A model generated the notes under the pieces. That model worked only from the letters and a program-made list of their open reading frames with translations. It was not told the DNA's origin and did not search any database. A DNA stretch of 64,000 bases, taken from contig JAHLKF010000045.1 in NCBI GenBank assembly GCA_025558075.1, forward strand, positions 1 to 64,000, written 5' to 3'. This DNA is from Gaertneriomyces semiglobifer (Eukaryota; Chytridiomycota; Chytridiomycetes; Spizellomycetales; Spizellomycetaceae). The translations under genes and the position numbers were made by a program. Positions 41,436-52,408 of the stretch are shown piece by piece (the first letter of the stretch is position 1; each line of letters starts with the position of its first letter).

Positions 41436-41523
41436 ATAGTTTACCGAGCGCCACTTCCCCATTGACTCCACTTCGCTCCATAATTTATCGAGTGCGCCGC
41501 TGTGAAGTCTTTGACACTTGTCC

Positions 41524-41564
41524 CACTCCTGGAGCGTCTTCCCTGCTCATGCTCCTGGAGCAAC
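41524..41564 (+). repeat. CTCCTGGAGC palindromic repeat with nearby TATA box
   Basis: Two units (ACTCCTGGAGCGTC and TGCTCCTGGAGCAA) of the family also seen at 47680-47755, 53746-53804 and 60858-60930. A TTATATAG box follows at about 41591, but no intact gene comes after it, so this looks like a promoter that lost its gene. Otherwise 41565-41714 holds nothing recognisable. Confidence 0.6.
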
Positions 41565-41714
41565 GCACCCCAACCGCGTACCCCATCTTCTTATATAGAC
41601 CTTTTCATTATCGATAATTCCCTATGCTTGCCGCGTATTCAACACATTCACCTTATCGACCAAACGCGCGCGTTTATCCATCTATTTCAACTGGCCCGTC
41701 GTATATATCTATAC

Positions 41715-41959
41715 TTGTAGCCTTGTAGCCCTTGTAGCACCCGGTTTCCTTCCCTTTCAATTTCAATTTTCAAAAATGATTTTCAAAATTCAAATTTTAA
41801 AACAAATATATAAAATACTCTGAAATGTAGGGCTACAACGGCTACACTTCTTCTCTTCATGTTTTTTTCTGCTTATCCCTATTCAAATGTTCCTTCCTTC
41901 TCTACATGTATCGAGTGTAGCCACCCAATGGCTACACTGGGCTACACAAGGCTACAATA
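41715..41959 (+). repeat. GTAGCC-iteron repeat, copy R1
   Basis: Shares its full length with the copies at 49452-49694 and, inverted, 53302-53543: outer TTGTAGCCTTGTAGCCCTTG, an AT-rich middle with TTTCAATTTTCAAAA, central GGGCTACAACGGCTACA and an inner group of GGCTACA motifs. The gap from here to the fibre gene (41960-42152) has no gene. Confidence 0.85.
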
Positions 41960-42152
41960 CAAAAATTGAAATGCCTACTGACAATTCTCAATCGCGCAAC
42001 ATGTTCTCAGTCAACGCTTATTACTATTAATGAAGTACAGTACATCTCACATTCAGCCTCCTACTATTAATAAACTACCCCCACTTTTTGTCGATAAACT
42101 ATATATTCATACACTTTATCGATTAATTACATTCTGTCTCCTTAGACTTTAC

Positions 42153-45100
42153 TTAGGCCAATGGCGCAATACGATATATGATCAACCGAGATGCTTGAGA
42201 GCCAGTAATCCCGCCCGATGAACTTGCGGATATAAAGCGAAGAATCATCTTGGTATCTGCTTCTACCACACAACATATAGAAGATCCTGTTACTTTCTGG
42301 CCGGCTACCATACTGTGTTTTCTTACATGATAACCATCCTCATAGTACACGGTGGCACCAGGGCTCATAAAACCAAAGTAACTATTGACAGATCCGGAAC
42401 CTGATTGAAAACAATCTAGATCGAATTCAACCTTGTATATTCCCGGTAACTTAATGACGATGTCTTGCGAATTCGTTGAACAGTAAATGGTCTCACTCTC
42501 CATACCAAACGATGGTGTCCATTTGGTTATTAACTGATAGGCAGTACCATTCACAGAGAACGATTGACTCGAATGTAATTGAAACATTCCATACGCTGGA
42601 GCGGTCAGACTGAGACCATTCACCTTTGCAGATGGAGCATCTATGATCTTCTGTGTGGCATTGGATCCATAAAACGTCAGTTTCCCAATATGACCATATG
42701 TACCAGAAATTAGGTTCCGAATGATGAACCTAAAGACTTTAAATTTCTTCGTAGTGTAGTTCTTGAAGGGCACATACCGATTTACAGATGTTGAATTTTG
42801 ATAGATCGTATATGTCATTTTTCCAGAGTTGATCTCTGTCCAAGTGTTCCGATCATCAGATCCGCAAATAATGTAGTCTTTGGGAAATAAAGGCATTTCA
42901 GGTGTTCTAGCCTCAAATGAAAAAGCAGTAATCGCAATCGCTTCAGGCATCTCAAGTTCCACATATTCTCCCTTGATGTTTGTGCCATCTACAGAGGTTT
43001 GAACGGTGCCCTGATAGAGGTTCTGTTCGCCACCACTATATGTTGATGCAGACCAATAAGAGTCATTAATCTCCAAGGAATTAGTGAAAGCCTTCCAGCC
43101 TGCGGACGTTCCATTCAAGTAACTACTTGCATTTGCAATATACCCTTGCGTAGTTGCACCGCTCAACTGTATCTGAGGATATTTGATAAGGTCCACAATG
43201 TCATCCTTGAATTCGACACTGTTGTCGATTGAAAGATCACCAAAGATTTTGTTAACTTTCAGGGCATCTACACTCACATCACCAGAACATATCAAGTTCT
43301 CTGTCACTACCTGCTTTGCACAAATAGCCCCCTTGATGTCCAACGCAGGCAAACCATTGAAAACCAATTTATTCACAGTACAGAACGTAGAACTCCCTGC
43401 CATGGATTTGCAAATTAGCCGATATGTGTTAAATGCTTTGGCGGACTTTGGAACTGGGATATTGATCGTTTGTACCGATCCGGTCCCCCAATTCATTGTT
43501 GATGACAGGATACTCGTAAATGTAGTACCATTGTCGTCTGATCCAACGAGATCGAAATCTTTTATGAATCTGGATGTTGTAGAACTTGTAATGTCGAACG
43601 ACGATAATATGATAGCAACCGGCATTTGAAGTTGGATCCACTCTCCAGCGACAGATACAGAGTCGACAAGGGTTGTTATTCCTCTTACATAACTATACGG
43701 AGCGGTCCCACTATATGAGTTAACCAATGGGTACCAAGAACCTGTTTCAAACGCTCGCCATGGAGTATAATATGTCGAGTTATTATATACAGAACTAGCA
43801 GTAGCAATGTATGTACCGTTCCCATAAGTTTGTCCGGTAATAAGAGTTGTCTCTGCAGTCATATTTGCCGGTGGGAACGATACAATATCTGTAATAATTC
43901 CACCGCCACCTGAAACGTTTATACATCCTCCAACAGAGATACTGCCGCTGACGGCTAACGTGCCAAGATTCAATGCGCCTACAGATAGACTGGTTGGAAT
44001 AGTCACAGACCCTAAAGTATCAATTATGATACCTCCGCTTTCCGTTTTCCCAAGTAATCGTAATGCCCCCGCATAATTTTGAATGGTTGCAGTATTCACG
44101 CCTCCATATGACCCTCGTGAAGCGCTGTTTATATGAAGGTACAAACCTTGAGTACCACCTGCTTTAAGATGAAGAGAAGTACATGACGTTGAAGCACTGG
44201 ACTGGTTATTCAATATATGGTTGAAACCACCATTGATGCTTCTGTTAGCAAAAAAGGCGCCTCCTATATCAACGTTTCCTGTTGCGTATACGTTGGCTCC
44301 AACGGAAATACCTGATGTAGTTGTTAAAGTATCAACACTGACGGCAGGATTCAACGACACCGTGTTATTACTAAACAACAGACCACTTCCATAAGTTACA
44401 GACGCTGGAGCATTAATTACATCAGCAGCATAATCAACCTTGTCCTTGTATGCAAATCCTTTAAGCGATGTTTTAGTTTCATAGATTGACAAGTCCGGTT
44501 TGTTGATTATATCTGTCGAGTTGTAATCAATGTTGTTCTTTGTCGATAAGGTTCCAAGCGTTGGCTTGTTTGCCACTTCAGTTGTCCAAGACACGCTCGA
44601 TTTTGAAGCAAGTGTTCCCAGTGTTGGTTTCGAAGTAATCTCAGTCCAACTCAAAGAGTCCTTGTAAGCAAGAGCCTTGAGATTGCTCTTTACCTCGAAG
44701 GCGCCGAGATCTGACCCCAGAGATATTGTGCTCCCCGTCTTCACTAAGCCTGACCCGACCGTGAGATACGATAAAGAATCAACATAAGTCTTGGTGGTCA
44801 AATCCGTCGGTTTGTTTATGATATCTGTTCCATTCCAATCCAGTGTATTCTTGCTCGATAAGGTTCCAAGAGTCGGTCTAGAGGTTACTTCTGTCCAGGC
44901 AATGCTGTTCTTTGCTGCCAATGAACCCAAAGTAGGGCGTCCTGTTAACTCTGAATAGGACAAGGTATCTTTGAATCCCAATGATTTGATGCTGCTCGTC
45001 TTTGCAAATGTCGAGAGATCCTCACTTAGGGACAATGTATTCCCATCTTTCACAATTCCTTGTCCAACATTGATGAAATTACACGATTCCACATAGGGAA

Positions 45101-47603
45101 GAATGTATTGCTCATAAGCCTGATATACCATGGCGATGTTGGGGACGGTGGTGGGATGCTCAAATAGGATCCCTCCCTGCTGAATGTATCCGCTCTGAAG
45201 GTGCCTGTCATGAGTCAATATCGCTGTTGAAATACGATCATCATCGGAACCACGCAAGATGATATCGATATGCCCTTTTTCAGTAACAGGAACACCACGT
45301 TCATCCAATTCAATCAGGGATCTTTCTATTCCATCTTCAATAACTTCCAATTGCAGTTCCTCACTCCATCTTCGCCCCCATGAATCAACAAACCAAGTGT
45401 TTTCTCCCTTATCATCACGTCCTTTGAAAATTGGAGGCAGTCCATTCAGACATGAAAGCAAGTCATTCCCATCTGTGCCTCCAATCCGACCCGTATTTTG
45501 AAGATCTACAGGGTTGATAGGTGGTAAAATAGGTGTTTCATCAGGTTCAGCCGATCCTGATGAGGATTCTCCAACACTTCCACCACCGTTTAAACCCCCT
45601 CCACCCCCTCCTGTCGATCCCGTTCCATCTCCCCCCGTTCCACCACCCCCGTTCAAACCGCCCCCGCCTTCCTCGTTTTTATATGTGTCCTTCAAAGTCC
45701 CGCCACCACCTCCCTTGTTTTCTGGGTTCACAGGAGGTGGCGGTTTTTCCGCCATCAATGGAGCACTTGTGTTTGTTATGGTCACTAATCCGGTTACAGG
45801 ATCTTGAACAACAATCAAACCAACCCCTACGATGGTTCTTACCACTGGTAAAGAAGTATACGCTGTTACCACACTGTCGAGTCCAGTTATCTGAGCACCT
45901 AATGATGTGGCAATACCTTGGAGAGAAGTCACATCTCCCTTCATAAGTGCTTGTGCGACTTGCACTCCAGTCGCCACGGTATTTACCGTGTCGACAACAC
46001 CGGTTAACCCTGTAACTTCAGCCCCGAGCGAAATCAAGTCGCCCTGGATCTGGTTCTTAGCCGTGTTCAACTGATTGATGCTCCCTCTGTTTGTGGTGAT
46101 ATCGTTCGAGAGAAGATCGCTCTTGGTTTCTTGCTCTGTCAATCAATTCTCAACCGCATCAATTTTGTTATCGAGTCGTATATCCTCATTCTCCAAGTCA
46201 TTCAGTTTGTTATCCGTTTCTGTCTTGTTCTGGTCAGTCTTTTCGTTAAGATCATCCACCTTGTCCTCCAGGTTATCGAGTTGCGATTGGTTGCTTGTGA
46301 CTGACACTGCATACGAGAAGGGATTCGTTTGAGTAACAGTAACATTAGATGATCCTGAAATAACAGTTTTTCCAATGACTTGATCGCCTTCTCGTCTCAG
46401 ACTCCCTCCATATGTGAGTGTAGAACTCACCACCTTATCGACAATGGAGATACCATCACCTGCGGAATATTCTGGAATGTCCACTGAGAGTTTGCCATTC
46501 ACTGCTTTGACACTCGTTGTGTCAACAAGGTTTGCAACATTGACTTCCAACTGATTGGCTTCATTGACATTCAGTGTCGTGTCGTGGTTGACCCTGATCA
46601 ACTTCCTCCCATTCGCGACTTCGGAGATATCTATCGCTGAACCGGCTTGGGATTGATAAAGTTGATGCACATACCCAGCGGTTGGTAATTGCTTCTGCTC
46701 GGTAATACTGTAGTCAACGGCTTCGGCCTCGAACCTTGGTGCCGTTAATGTGCTGAGGGTTTCGTTATAAGTAAAATGGTTCGAACTATTGAAACCGCTA
46801 AGTCCTCCATAATAAGGTATCTCATTCATACCTTTACTTCTTATCGCTAGTCTTGAACCCGTCTGCTGAAAATCATCACTGCAATTTAACTTTACTAACG
46901 TTCCATTCCCGATATACTCCTCCATGTCTCCAGGCAAATCCGGAATGTCGATCCAATCCCCCACACCTGGGAGGATCTCGTCCATTGCAGAGTACACTGA
47001 AATGGCTCCAATGCCTTTCGATAATTCTTTTTGATCGACTCCTAGTTTGCCATCCTTTACAACCAGTGGAGTCTCAATGTTCAAACGCACCGCGCCATCA
47101 ACTTCTTCAAGAGGGGTCTCAAAGTTCTTATCGATAGATTTTAGTTTTCCTTCGCTATCTATAGTAATAGTCGTATCGTCTGTCATCAATGACAACCCAT
47201 GTTCCGAAGTATAGAACGGCGCGCCGTAATGCAGTCCAACTAGAGTCTCTTCCATCTGTTTATCGATCCACAGAGGTGCCTCGGCTACCAGAGGACCATT
47301 CTTTGATTGAAGATCATTCTCTGGACCAATCTCGAAATCCCTACTCGAAAACTTTAGGGAAACGTTTGCAGTCCCGTTTTCTACAATTGAAGAAATGGGT
47401 GCTTCGCTTGATATCGCGTTAACCTCGAGTGGACCATGTTTATTCTCGATCTGTTCCGCTCTTGCCACTTGGAATCCCTCTAGATTAACATTTTCGCCCA
47501 TTGCAATGAGGCCATCCCCTGAAACAACTGCACTTACAATATTGGTGTTTTGAAGCGTCCTTAAACCGCTTGCCGTTCTTGAATTTAATCCTGCCCCACT
47601 CAT
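42153..47603 (-). CDS. Giant fibre / receptor-binding protein, element C, in-frame TGA
   Basis: Two in-phase open frames, 46143-47603 (486 residues) and 42153-46142 (1329 residues), separated by one TGA at 46143-46145 where the element A fibre has Arg (KIDAVESRVSQQETK). Order: shaft repeats with Gly-turns; a globular part with FNSSNHFTYNETL; coiled coil (LEDKVDDLNEKTDQNKTETD); Pro/Gly hinge with long Gly runs; HIDIILRGSDDDRIS domain; KPTLGTL shaft repeats; two discoidin-like domains (TYGNGTYIATASS, GEWIQLQMP; then GEYVELEMP); and a C-terminal C1q/TNF-like jelly-roll head (GIYKVEFDLDCF). It would be a trimeric attachment fibre binding the host surface; this is inferred from domain types. Protein identity to the element A fibre is high in the coiled-coil and following 100 residues, and many stretches are identical. 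The 5' end of the gene lies against the repeat array and the receiver-domain gene. Confidence 0.8.
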
Positions 47604-47679
47604 GTTTATGTAAAAGGCTCTTCTTTACATAACCAATGATATATTTTTTGTTGTAATTATGAACATCGAATGCTACCTT

Positions 47680-47755
47680 ATGCTCCCGGAATATGCTCCC
47701 GGAGTATGCTCCCGGAGTATGCTACCTTATGCTCCCGGAGTATGCTCCCCGAGAA
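47680..47755 (+). repeat. Tandem TGCTCCCGGAGTA promoter array
   Basis: Four to five copies of a 13-bp near-palindrome, ATGCTCCCGGAGT, with minor variants, lie between the divergent fibre (start 47603) and receiver-domain (start 47789) genes. Same core with one base changed as the CTCCTGGAG repeats upstream of two other element C genes. Likely a shared transcription factor site; not proven. Confidence 0.8.
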
Positions 47756-47788
47756 TTGTTATCCAATTATTTTTCTCCTCTTGAACAA

Positions 47789-48463
47789 ATGGAAGCCAGA
47801 CGTCTTGATAATATCTTTAAACAACGCTATGAAGTCGCCGAGAGAAAGCGGTTAGACTTGGAAAAGCGTCTGGCTGCTCTAGAACAATACGTTTTACTTA
47901 GCACAAAAGAACAAGAACCGAATGTCGTTGATCAAGACATTCTCGATGAACTAGAAAATGTTATCGACACGCTGACTACTATCTATGATAAGTTGAAAGG
48001 CAACCCGAGTGACATCCACGAGGACTTGGAGCCGCCGATTGAAGCGACACAGGAGCCCCTCGAGAAAACACTCGACGGTAAGATACTTAACATTCTACTC
48101 GTTGAAGATTCGAAAATGTTGCAAGAGATCTTTAAAAGATGGTGGCAGAAAAAGGGCCACAATGTGTTTGTCGCCTCAAACGGGCAGGAGGCCGTTGAGG
48201 CGGTCAAAACCAGAAACTTCTCCATCATTTTTCTGGATATCGAAATGCCAATCAAAGATGGTTTAACTACCGCAAGGGAGATTCGAGCATACGAAATAGA
48301 AAAGGGTTCGATAACATCTGTTCCTATAATAGCCGTCTCAGGATACACACAAAAACAATATAAGGAAAAAGCACTCGAAAGCGGCTGCAACGCCTTTATT
48401 TCAAAAGACCAAGGTTACCAGTTCAATGACATTTACAAGATTGTTCTAGACTACTGTGGCTAA
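47789..48463 (+). CDS. Response-regulator receiver-domain protein
   Basis: About 224 residues. I start at MEARRLDNIFKQRYEVAERK because the open upstream codons are the repeat array. A charged coiled coil (to about residue 40) and a linker precede a CheY-like receiver: ILLVEDSKM, phospho-acceptor in FLDIEMPIKDG, IIAVSGYT and ISKDQG (Lys). The acidic pocket, Asp and Lys are present, so phosphotransfer could work. Such proteins act downstream of histidine kinases and are common in fungi. It appears captured from a host. In a PLV this is unusual; it could perturb host two-component signalling. No output domain is visible beyond the coiled coil. Confidence 0.8.
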   Translation: MEARRLDNIFKQRYEVAERKRLDLEKRLAALEQYVLLSTKEQEPNVVDQDILDELENVIDTLTTIYDKLKGNPSDIHEDLEPPIEATQEPLEKTLDGKILNILLVEDSKMLQEIFKRWWQKKGHNVFVASNGQEAVEAVKTRNFSIIFLDIEMPIKDGLTTAREIRAYEIEKGSITSVPIIAVSGYTQKQYKEKALESGCNAFISKDQGYQFNDIYKIVLDYCG

Positions 48464-48485
48464 AGCCGCATCCGTCCGCTTGTCA

Positions 48486-48529
48486 GTGACTCATCGATAA
48501 ATTTCCTGTGCCCGGTGACTCATCGATAA
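48486..48529. repeat. Two direct GTGACTCATCGATAA repeats
   Basis: Copies at 48486-48500 and 48515-48529 lie in the short gap between the receiver-domain gene and the next convergent gene. They contain TGACTCA, the classic bZIP/AP-1-type site, next to ATCGAT. Role unknown. Confidence 0.7.
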
Positions 48530-48536
48530 GTTTCGG

Positions 48537-48929
48537 TTACTGCACTTCCTCTAATAACTCTACAGTTTTTGACAAGATCTCGATCTTATCTTTTGTGGCC
48601 CGGGACATCGTATCATAAAAATCACGGTCTTCATATAAACGATCTATTTCATCTTCTGTTGGGTCACAATCGCAAAACTCGTCTCCGCAGTTCTCGGCAT
48701 GAATGATTCCACCGGCACTTCCCTGTGCTTCGCTATCGAAGTTGTCAAACATATCCTTGTAGTTCACTAAATCACTTTTCAGTTTCTTTAAAATCTGATG
48801 TTTCACCGCACTCAAAATCTCCTTATCCGCCTTTGTCAATAGATTCAGGAGATCTTGCAGCATTTCAATGCCGCTAAAACACCACTCTGAGTGTTCGAGT
48901 TCTACAATTTTTGCTTTTATGGCATCCAT
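48537..48929 (-). CDS. Hypothetical acidic protein, element C
   Basis: A 130-residue protein, mostly helical (LQDLLNLLTKADKEIL; KDKIEILSKTVELLEEV), with a short Cys-rich acidic insert CGDEFCDCDPTEDE that could bind metal. It converges on the receiver-domain gene. Not recognised. Confidence 0.5.
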   Translation of the reverse strand: MDAIKAKIVELEHSEWCFSGIEMLQDLLNLLTKADKEILSAVKHQILKKLKSDLVNYKDMFDNFDSEAQGSAGGIIHAENCGDEFCDCDPTEDEIDRLYEDRDFYDTMSRATKDKIEILSKTVELLEEVQ

Positions 48930-49069
48930 TCCTTATGTTCTTGTCTTTTCTGGATATGATATCCCCTTTGTCCTTATATAGGCGCTTCATGTTATGTAAT
49001 TAGTTACATCTTATTACATCGTTTTTACATCGGTCTAGTTTTTGTATTTGTATTTTGAGGAATCTATCC

Positions 49070-49106
49070 CAGTTCTCTGACATTTACAAAATCGTTCTAG
49101 ATTTGC
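49070..49106 (+). pseudogene. Relic 3' end of a second receiver-domain gene
   Basis: The bases encode QFSDIYKIVLDLL, matching the C-terminus QFNDIYKIVLDYC of the receiver-domain gene at 47789-48463. No other part of the gene is seen upstream. A duplication that has mostly been deleted is likely. Confidence 0.5.
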
Positions 49107-49358
49107 TTAATAAGGCTTCTGTACGTTCATCTTAACCGCCTCTTTAACCAATTTGGCTTCCATGGTACGAATGTTTGTCGCGTAAATGGAACTACAATGC
49201 TTGCAATCTTTGATGCAATCCAACATCTCCCTCTTGAAGTTTTCGATCGTGTTCCAATAGTAGTCCAAAACTTTTGTGTTCTCCTCAATAACTATTTTCC
49301 ATATATCGTCCACAATTGCTCTAGGCACGCTTGTTGATGATCCTGCCATCTTCTCCAC
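49107..49358 (-). CDS. Small hypothetical protein, element C
   Basis: An 83-residue helical protein (AIVDDIWKIVIEENTKVLDYY) with a CIKDCKHC motif near its middle. The upstream region has CCTTATATAGGCG, a TATA box also present before 48929 (tail of the previous gene's upstream region), suggesting parallel control of the two small genes. Not recognised. Confidence 0.45.
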   Translation of the reverse strand: MEKMAGSSTSVPRAIVDDIWKIVIEENTKVLDYYWNTIENFKREMLDCIKDCKHCSSIYATNIRTMEAKLVKEAVKMNVQKPY

Positions 49359-49451
49359 GATGTTCCTTGTTACTTGATGAAAAACGCCCCCCCAGCAGTC
49401 TTCGGCATGTCCTTATATAGGCGGTTTATGTTATGTAATGTTCCACATCGG

Positions 49452-49694
49452 TTGTAGCCTTGTAGCCCTTGTAGCGGCTGATTTCCTTCTCTTTCAATTT
49501 CAATTTTCAAAAACGATTTTCAAAATTGAAATGTTAAAACAAATATATAAAAAATACTCTGAAATAGGGGCTACAAGGGCTACACTTCTTCTCTTCATGT
49601 TTTTGTCTATATATCCGTATTAAATGTTCCTTTGTTCTCTCCATGTATGGAGTGTAGCCACCAAAAGGCTACAACAGGCTACAGAGGGCTACAG
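49452..49694 (+). repeat. GTAGCC-iteron repeat, copy R2 (left inverted repeat)
   Basis: Outermost TTGTAGCCTTGTAGCCCTTG, central GGGGCTACAAGGGCTACA and four inner GTAGCC/GGCTAC motifs, about eight in all. Followed by the ATATATA-rich leader of the primase-helicase gene. Confidence 0.88.
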
Positions 49695-49788
49695 TTTAGA
49701 TGCAAAATTTGCATCAATTTGATCCAAAAAAAAACATATATAAACAGTAGAGCCCCGGTAGTAAATATATATATCATCAGAAAAAAAC

Positions 49789-52278
49789 ATGCCTCAATCA
49801 GAACTATTTCGCTTGGCCAAAAAGATCAAACGCCACAATCCTTCTTTCAATCCGATCCCGGCTTATGTGGAGACGAAGCGCCCTATCGGTAAATGGAGTG
49901 GCAGCGCTTATCAATTCGAAAGTGACTTTCCCAAACGTGAACGGCTTGATCCTGAATGTAATCTCGGTTTACTAGTCGCAAACGACTTTATCATTATCGA
50001 TGTTGATGCTAAACCCCCTGCTTCCAAAACCAATAACAAGCGATACTCGGAAAACACTGGTGTGGCCGATTTTGCTGCCCTTGTTGCCTTAAATGAACCT
50101 CTTCCACCAACGTTGACAGTCAACACGCCTTCCGGTGGTAAACACCACTATTTTGCTTTTACTGGCCGTGAGGGAGAACAAACAATTAAGAACTGGACCG
50201 CTTGCATGACATATAATGAACAACTTATCGCTGTCGATGTCCGTGTTAAGGGTGGTTATGTAATGATACCTCCTTCTAAAAAGGGAGTCAAACGCTACGT
50301 GTGGGAGACCAATGATGAATATAGAACCACAATGGCGCCCTTGCCTCAATGGATTATGAATAACATTCATGCCACTCTGCAGAAACAACCTCGCCATTTC
50401 GAAGCCCAAGAATTTACTTGCAATCCCAGTGTCAACGAAGATATATCTGATGCTGATGTTGCTCTCTTCAAGGATAGCGAGTATTGGCAAGCGTGTTTTT
50501 CAATTACGACTTCACCGGACCCATATGGACGGTACATTGTAACGGCATAGCAACCTTACAATTGCGGTATCTGTGAACGCGAACATGTCAATAACACCAA
50601 CCATCCATTCCTTGTAAGAAACAATGGTACACTCAGATTTGTATGCCGTCCTGGTAAAGGCTTTAACAGAGTGATCGACCGTGACTATTTAAAGATGTGG
50701 AACGATTTCAAGCCCGCGTATATCAAGAATCTTGTCACTAATGGGGACATCACTAATCGTGCTGTGTCTGCAAGCCTTCAACAAGAATTAAAGGACAACA
50801 TGTTTCCGACCTTGAAACCAAACATGTGGTTGATGTTTGATGAGGAAACCGGTATCTGGAGAGAAGAACACAAAGATGTGCTTTTACGCCCTCTTTTCGA
50901 CAAGTATGTCAAACACTTGAGTAACTTATTCTTTATCTGCTCTGGACTCAATTCAGAGGACGATGATATCTGGGATCAACACCTCAGCACTTGCAAATCG
51001 TTGATGTATTCATGTTCCATGGTTTCAAAGAAAAAGGATCACAGCCAGGCACTATTTGAATTGATTCGAGATAATCGCAAAGAAAGGTTTTTCAACAAGA
51101 GTAAGCATTTGCTCCATTGTTCCAATGGCGTTGTGGATCTTAACACCGGTGAATTTAGAAAGCCAAAGGCGACTGATTATTCTACCATGTCTACCAATAT
51201 CCCCTATCTGGAGTACGATAAGCACCCACAGGAGAAGAGAGACCTTGTCGATAAGTTTCTAGACGACTTTACTGTAGGCGATCAAGAGGTCAAACACTAT
51301 CTTCTCAAGGTCCTTGCATCTGTTCTCAGTGGTAACAATTTCGACCAACAGTTTTACATGTTACATGGAGAGGGGGCTAATGCAAAATCCTTGCTCATTC
51401 GCATGCTCAAGGCTGCGTTAGGCAACTATGCTGCTCCTATTCCTTCTGCTCAAGTCACTAAGCCTTCAATGGACGCACAAAGCGCATCCCCTGCATTGGT
51501 GGCACTTCAATACATTCGGGCAGCGTGTTTGACAGAACTCAACGACCGTGTGCTCTTTCCTGAATTTCTCAAAATGTTGGCAGGAGGTGACTCCATTGCT
51601 GGAAGGCAATTATTTCAAGAACACAAGACGTTGGACTTGTGGTGTAAGATCATCATTGCAGTGAACGATCTACCAGAGATTAGGGATAGGACTCCCGGGT
51701 TCTGGCGGAAACTTGTTCTCATTCCATGCAGAGCATCTTTCAGTATGAATCCGGATCCCAGCAAGCCTGAACAGAAACAAATTGTTGAGGGCTTTGAGGA
51801 ACACCTTCTCCAATGTGCTGATACCTTTCTTGCTTTATTAGTCAAGGTATATCTTACCGCTTACAAGACGGAAGGTGTCAAGGACAACGCAAAGCCAGAA
51901 TGCATCAAGCGACTTGTTCTTGAGTATCAAGAATCTCAGGATATTCCTTTAGCGTTCATGAATACTATGATCGCTGAAGGGACTGCCGATGCTGTTTTGA
52001 CAACAAAGGCACTAGATACGGCGTTTAGTGAATACCTTCGCGACAAGGGTATCACTAAAAACGTTGCACTTGTGCGGCATTTGTATGAAAAAATCGATAA
52101 GAAGTATCCACCTTCAAACAGTCGTAGACAGATTAGATTGGGTGAGAAAAACATCAGAGGTTGGAGAGGTATCTATATCCGGCCAGATTATGAAGGGTTT
52201 GAAGAGGAAGAAGAACATGTAGCAGAAGAGGTAGATCGTGAGTTCCTAAGGGGCCAGTGGGTGTCTCGGGTATTATAA
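49789..52278 (+). CDS. PrimPol - SF3 (D5-like) replicative helicase, element C, in-frame TAG
   Basis: N-terminal PrimPol: LLVANDFIIIDVDAK (metal-binding DVD at residues 71-73), TPSGGKHHYFAF (113-124) and VDVRVKGGYVMIPPS (149-163). An in-frame TAG at 50548-50550, in the context GCA TAG CAA CCT, separates it from the rest, which continues in phase: zinc motif CGICEREHVNNTNHPF, D5-N region, Walker A GEGANAKSLL (near residue 527), Walker B ACLTELND (near 578), motif C IIIAVNDLPEIRDR and a C-terminal winged-helix-like part. Unlike the element B copy, the C-terminus is complete. If the TAG is read through, a full replicase results; otherwise PrimPol alone is made. Primes and unwinds viral DNA. Confidence 0.82.
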
Positions 52279-52408
52279 AACATGTTGCATAACTATGAAA
52301 ACGTTTTTACGTAATAGCACTCTACTTTAACTGTAACTGATTAATATTTAAACTATATAAAATACTATATTTAAAGATAACTATAGTATTTTTGTATATC
52401 ACTGTAGA

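Noticed and set aside
41107..41437. Upstream extension of the gypsy Gag frame through the LTR and palindrome
   Set aside because: The residues are encoded by LTR and hairpin sequence; Gag is taken to start at the ATG at the LTR junction, as in the other gypsy element.
41366..41720. Two open frames in the hairpin and repeat region left of element C
   Set aside because: They run through inverted repeats and a TATA-containing stretch and do not resemble protein.
45259..45946. Pro-rich plus-strand open frames opposite the fibre hinge
   Set aside because: They mirror the Gly-rich hinge codons of the fibre on the opposite strand.
47680..47755. CRISPR-like array
   Set aside because: Units are only 13 bp, tandem without spacers, and the host is eukaryotic; it is a promoter repeat.
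20286..52278. Reassigned genetic code with TAG as a sense codon
   Set aside because: Other genes, such as the Pro-rich protein's neighbours, the zinc-knuckle proteins and fibre-region genes, end at ordinary stops including TAG, and no gene has several in-frame TAG codons.
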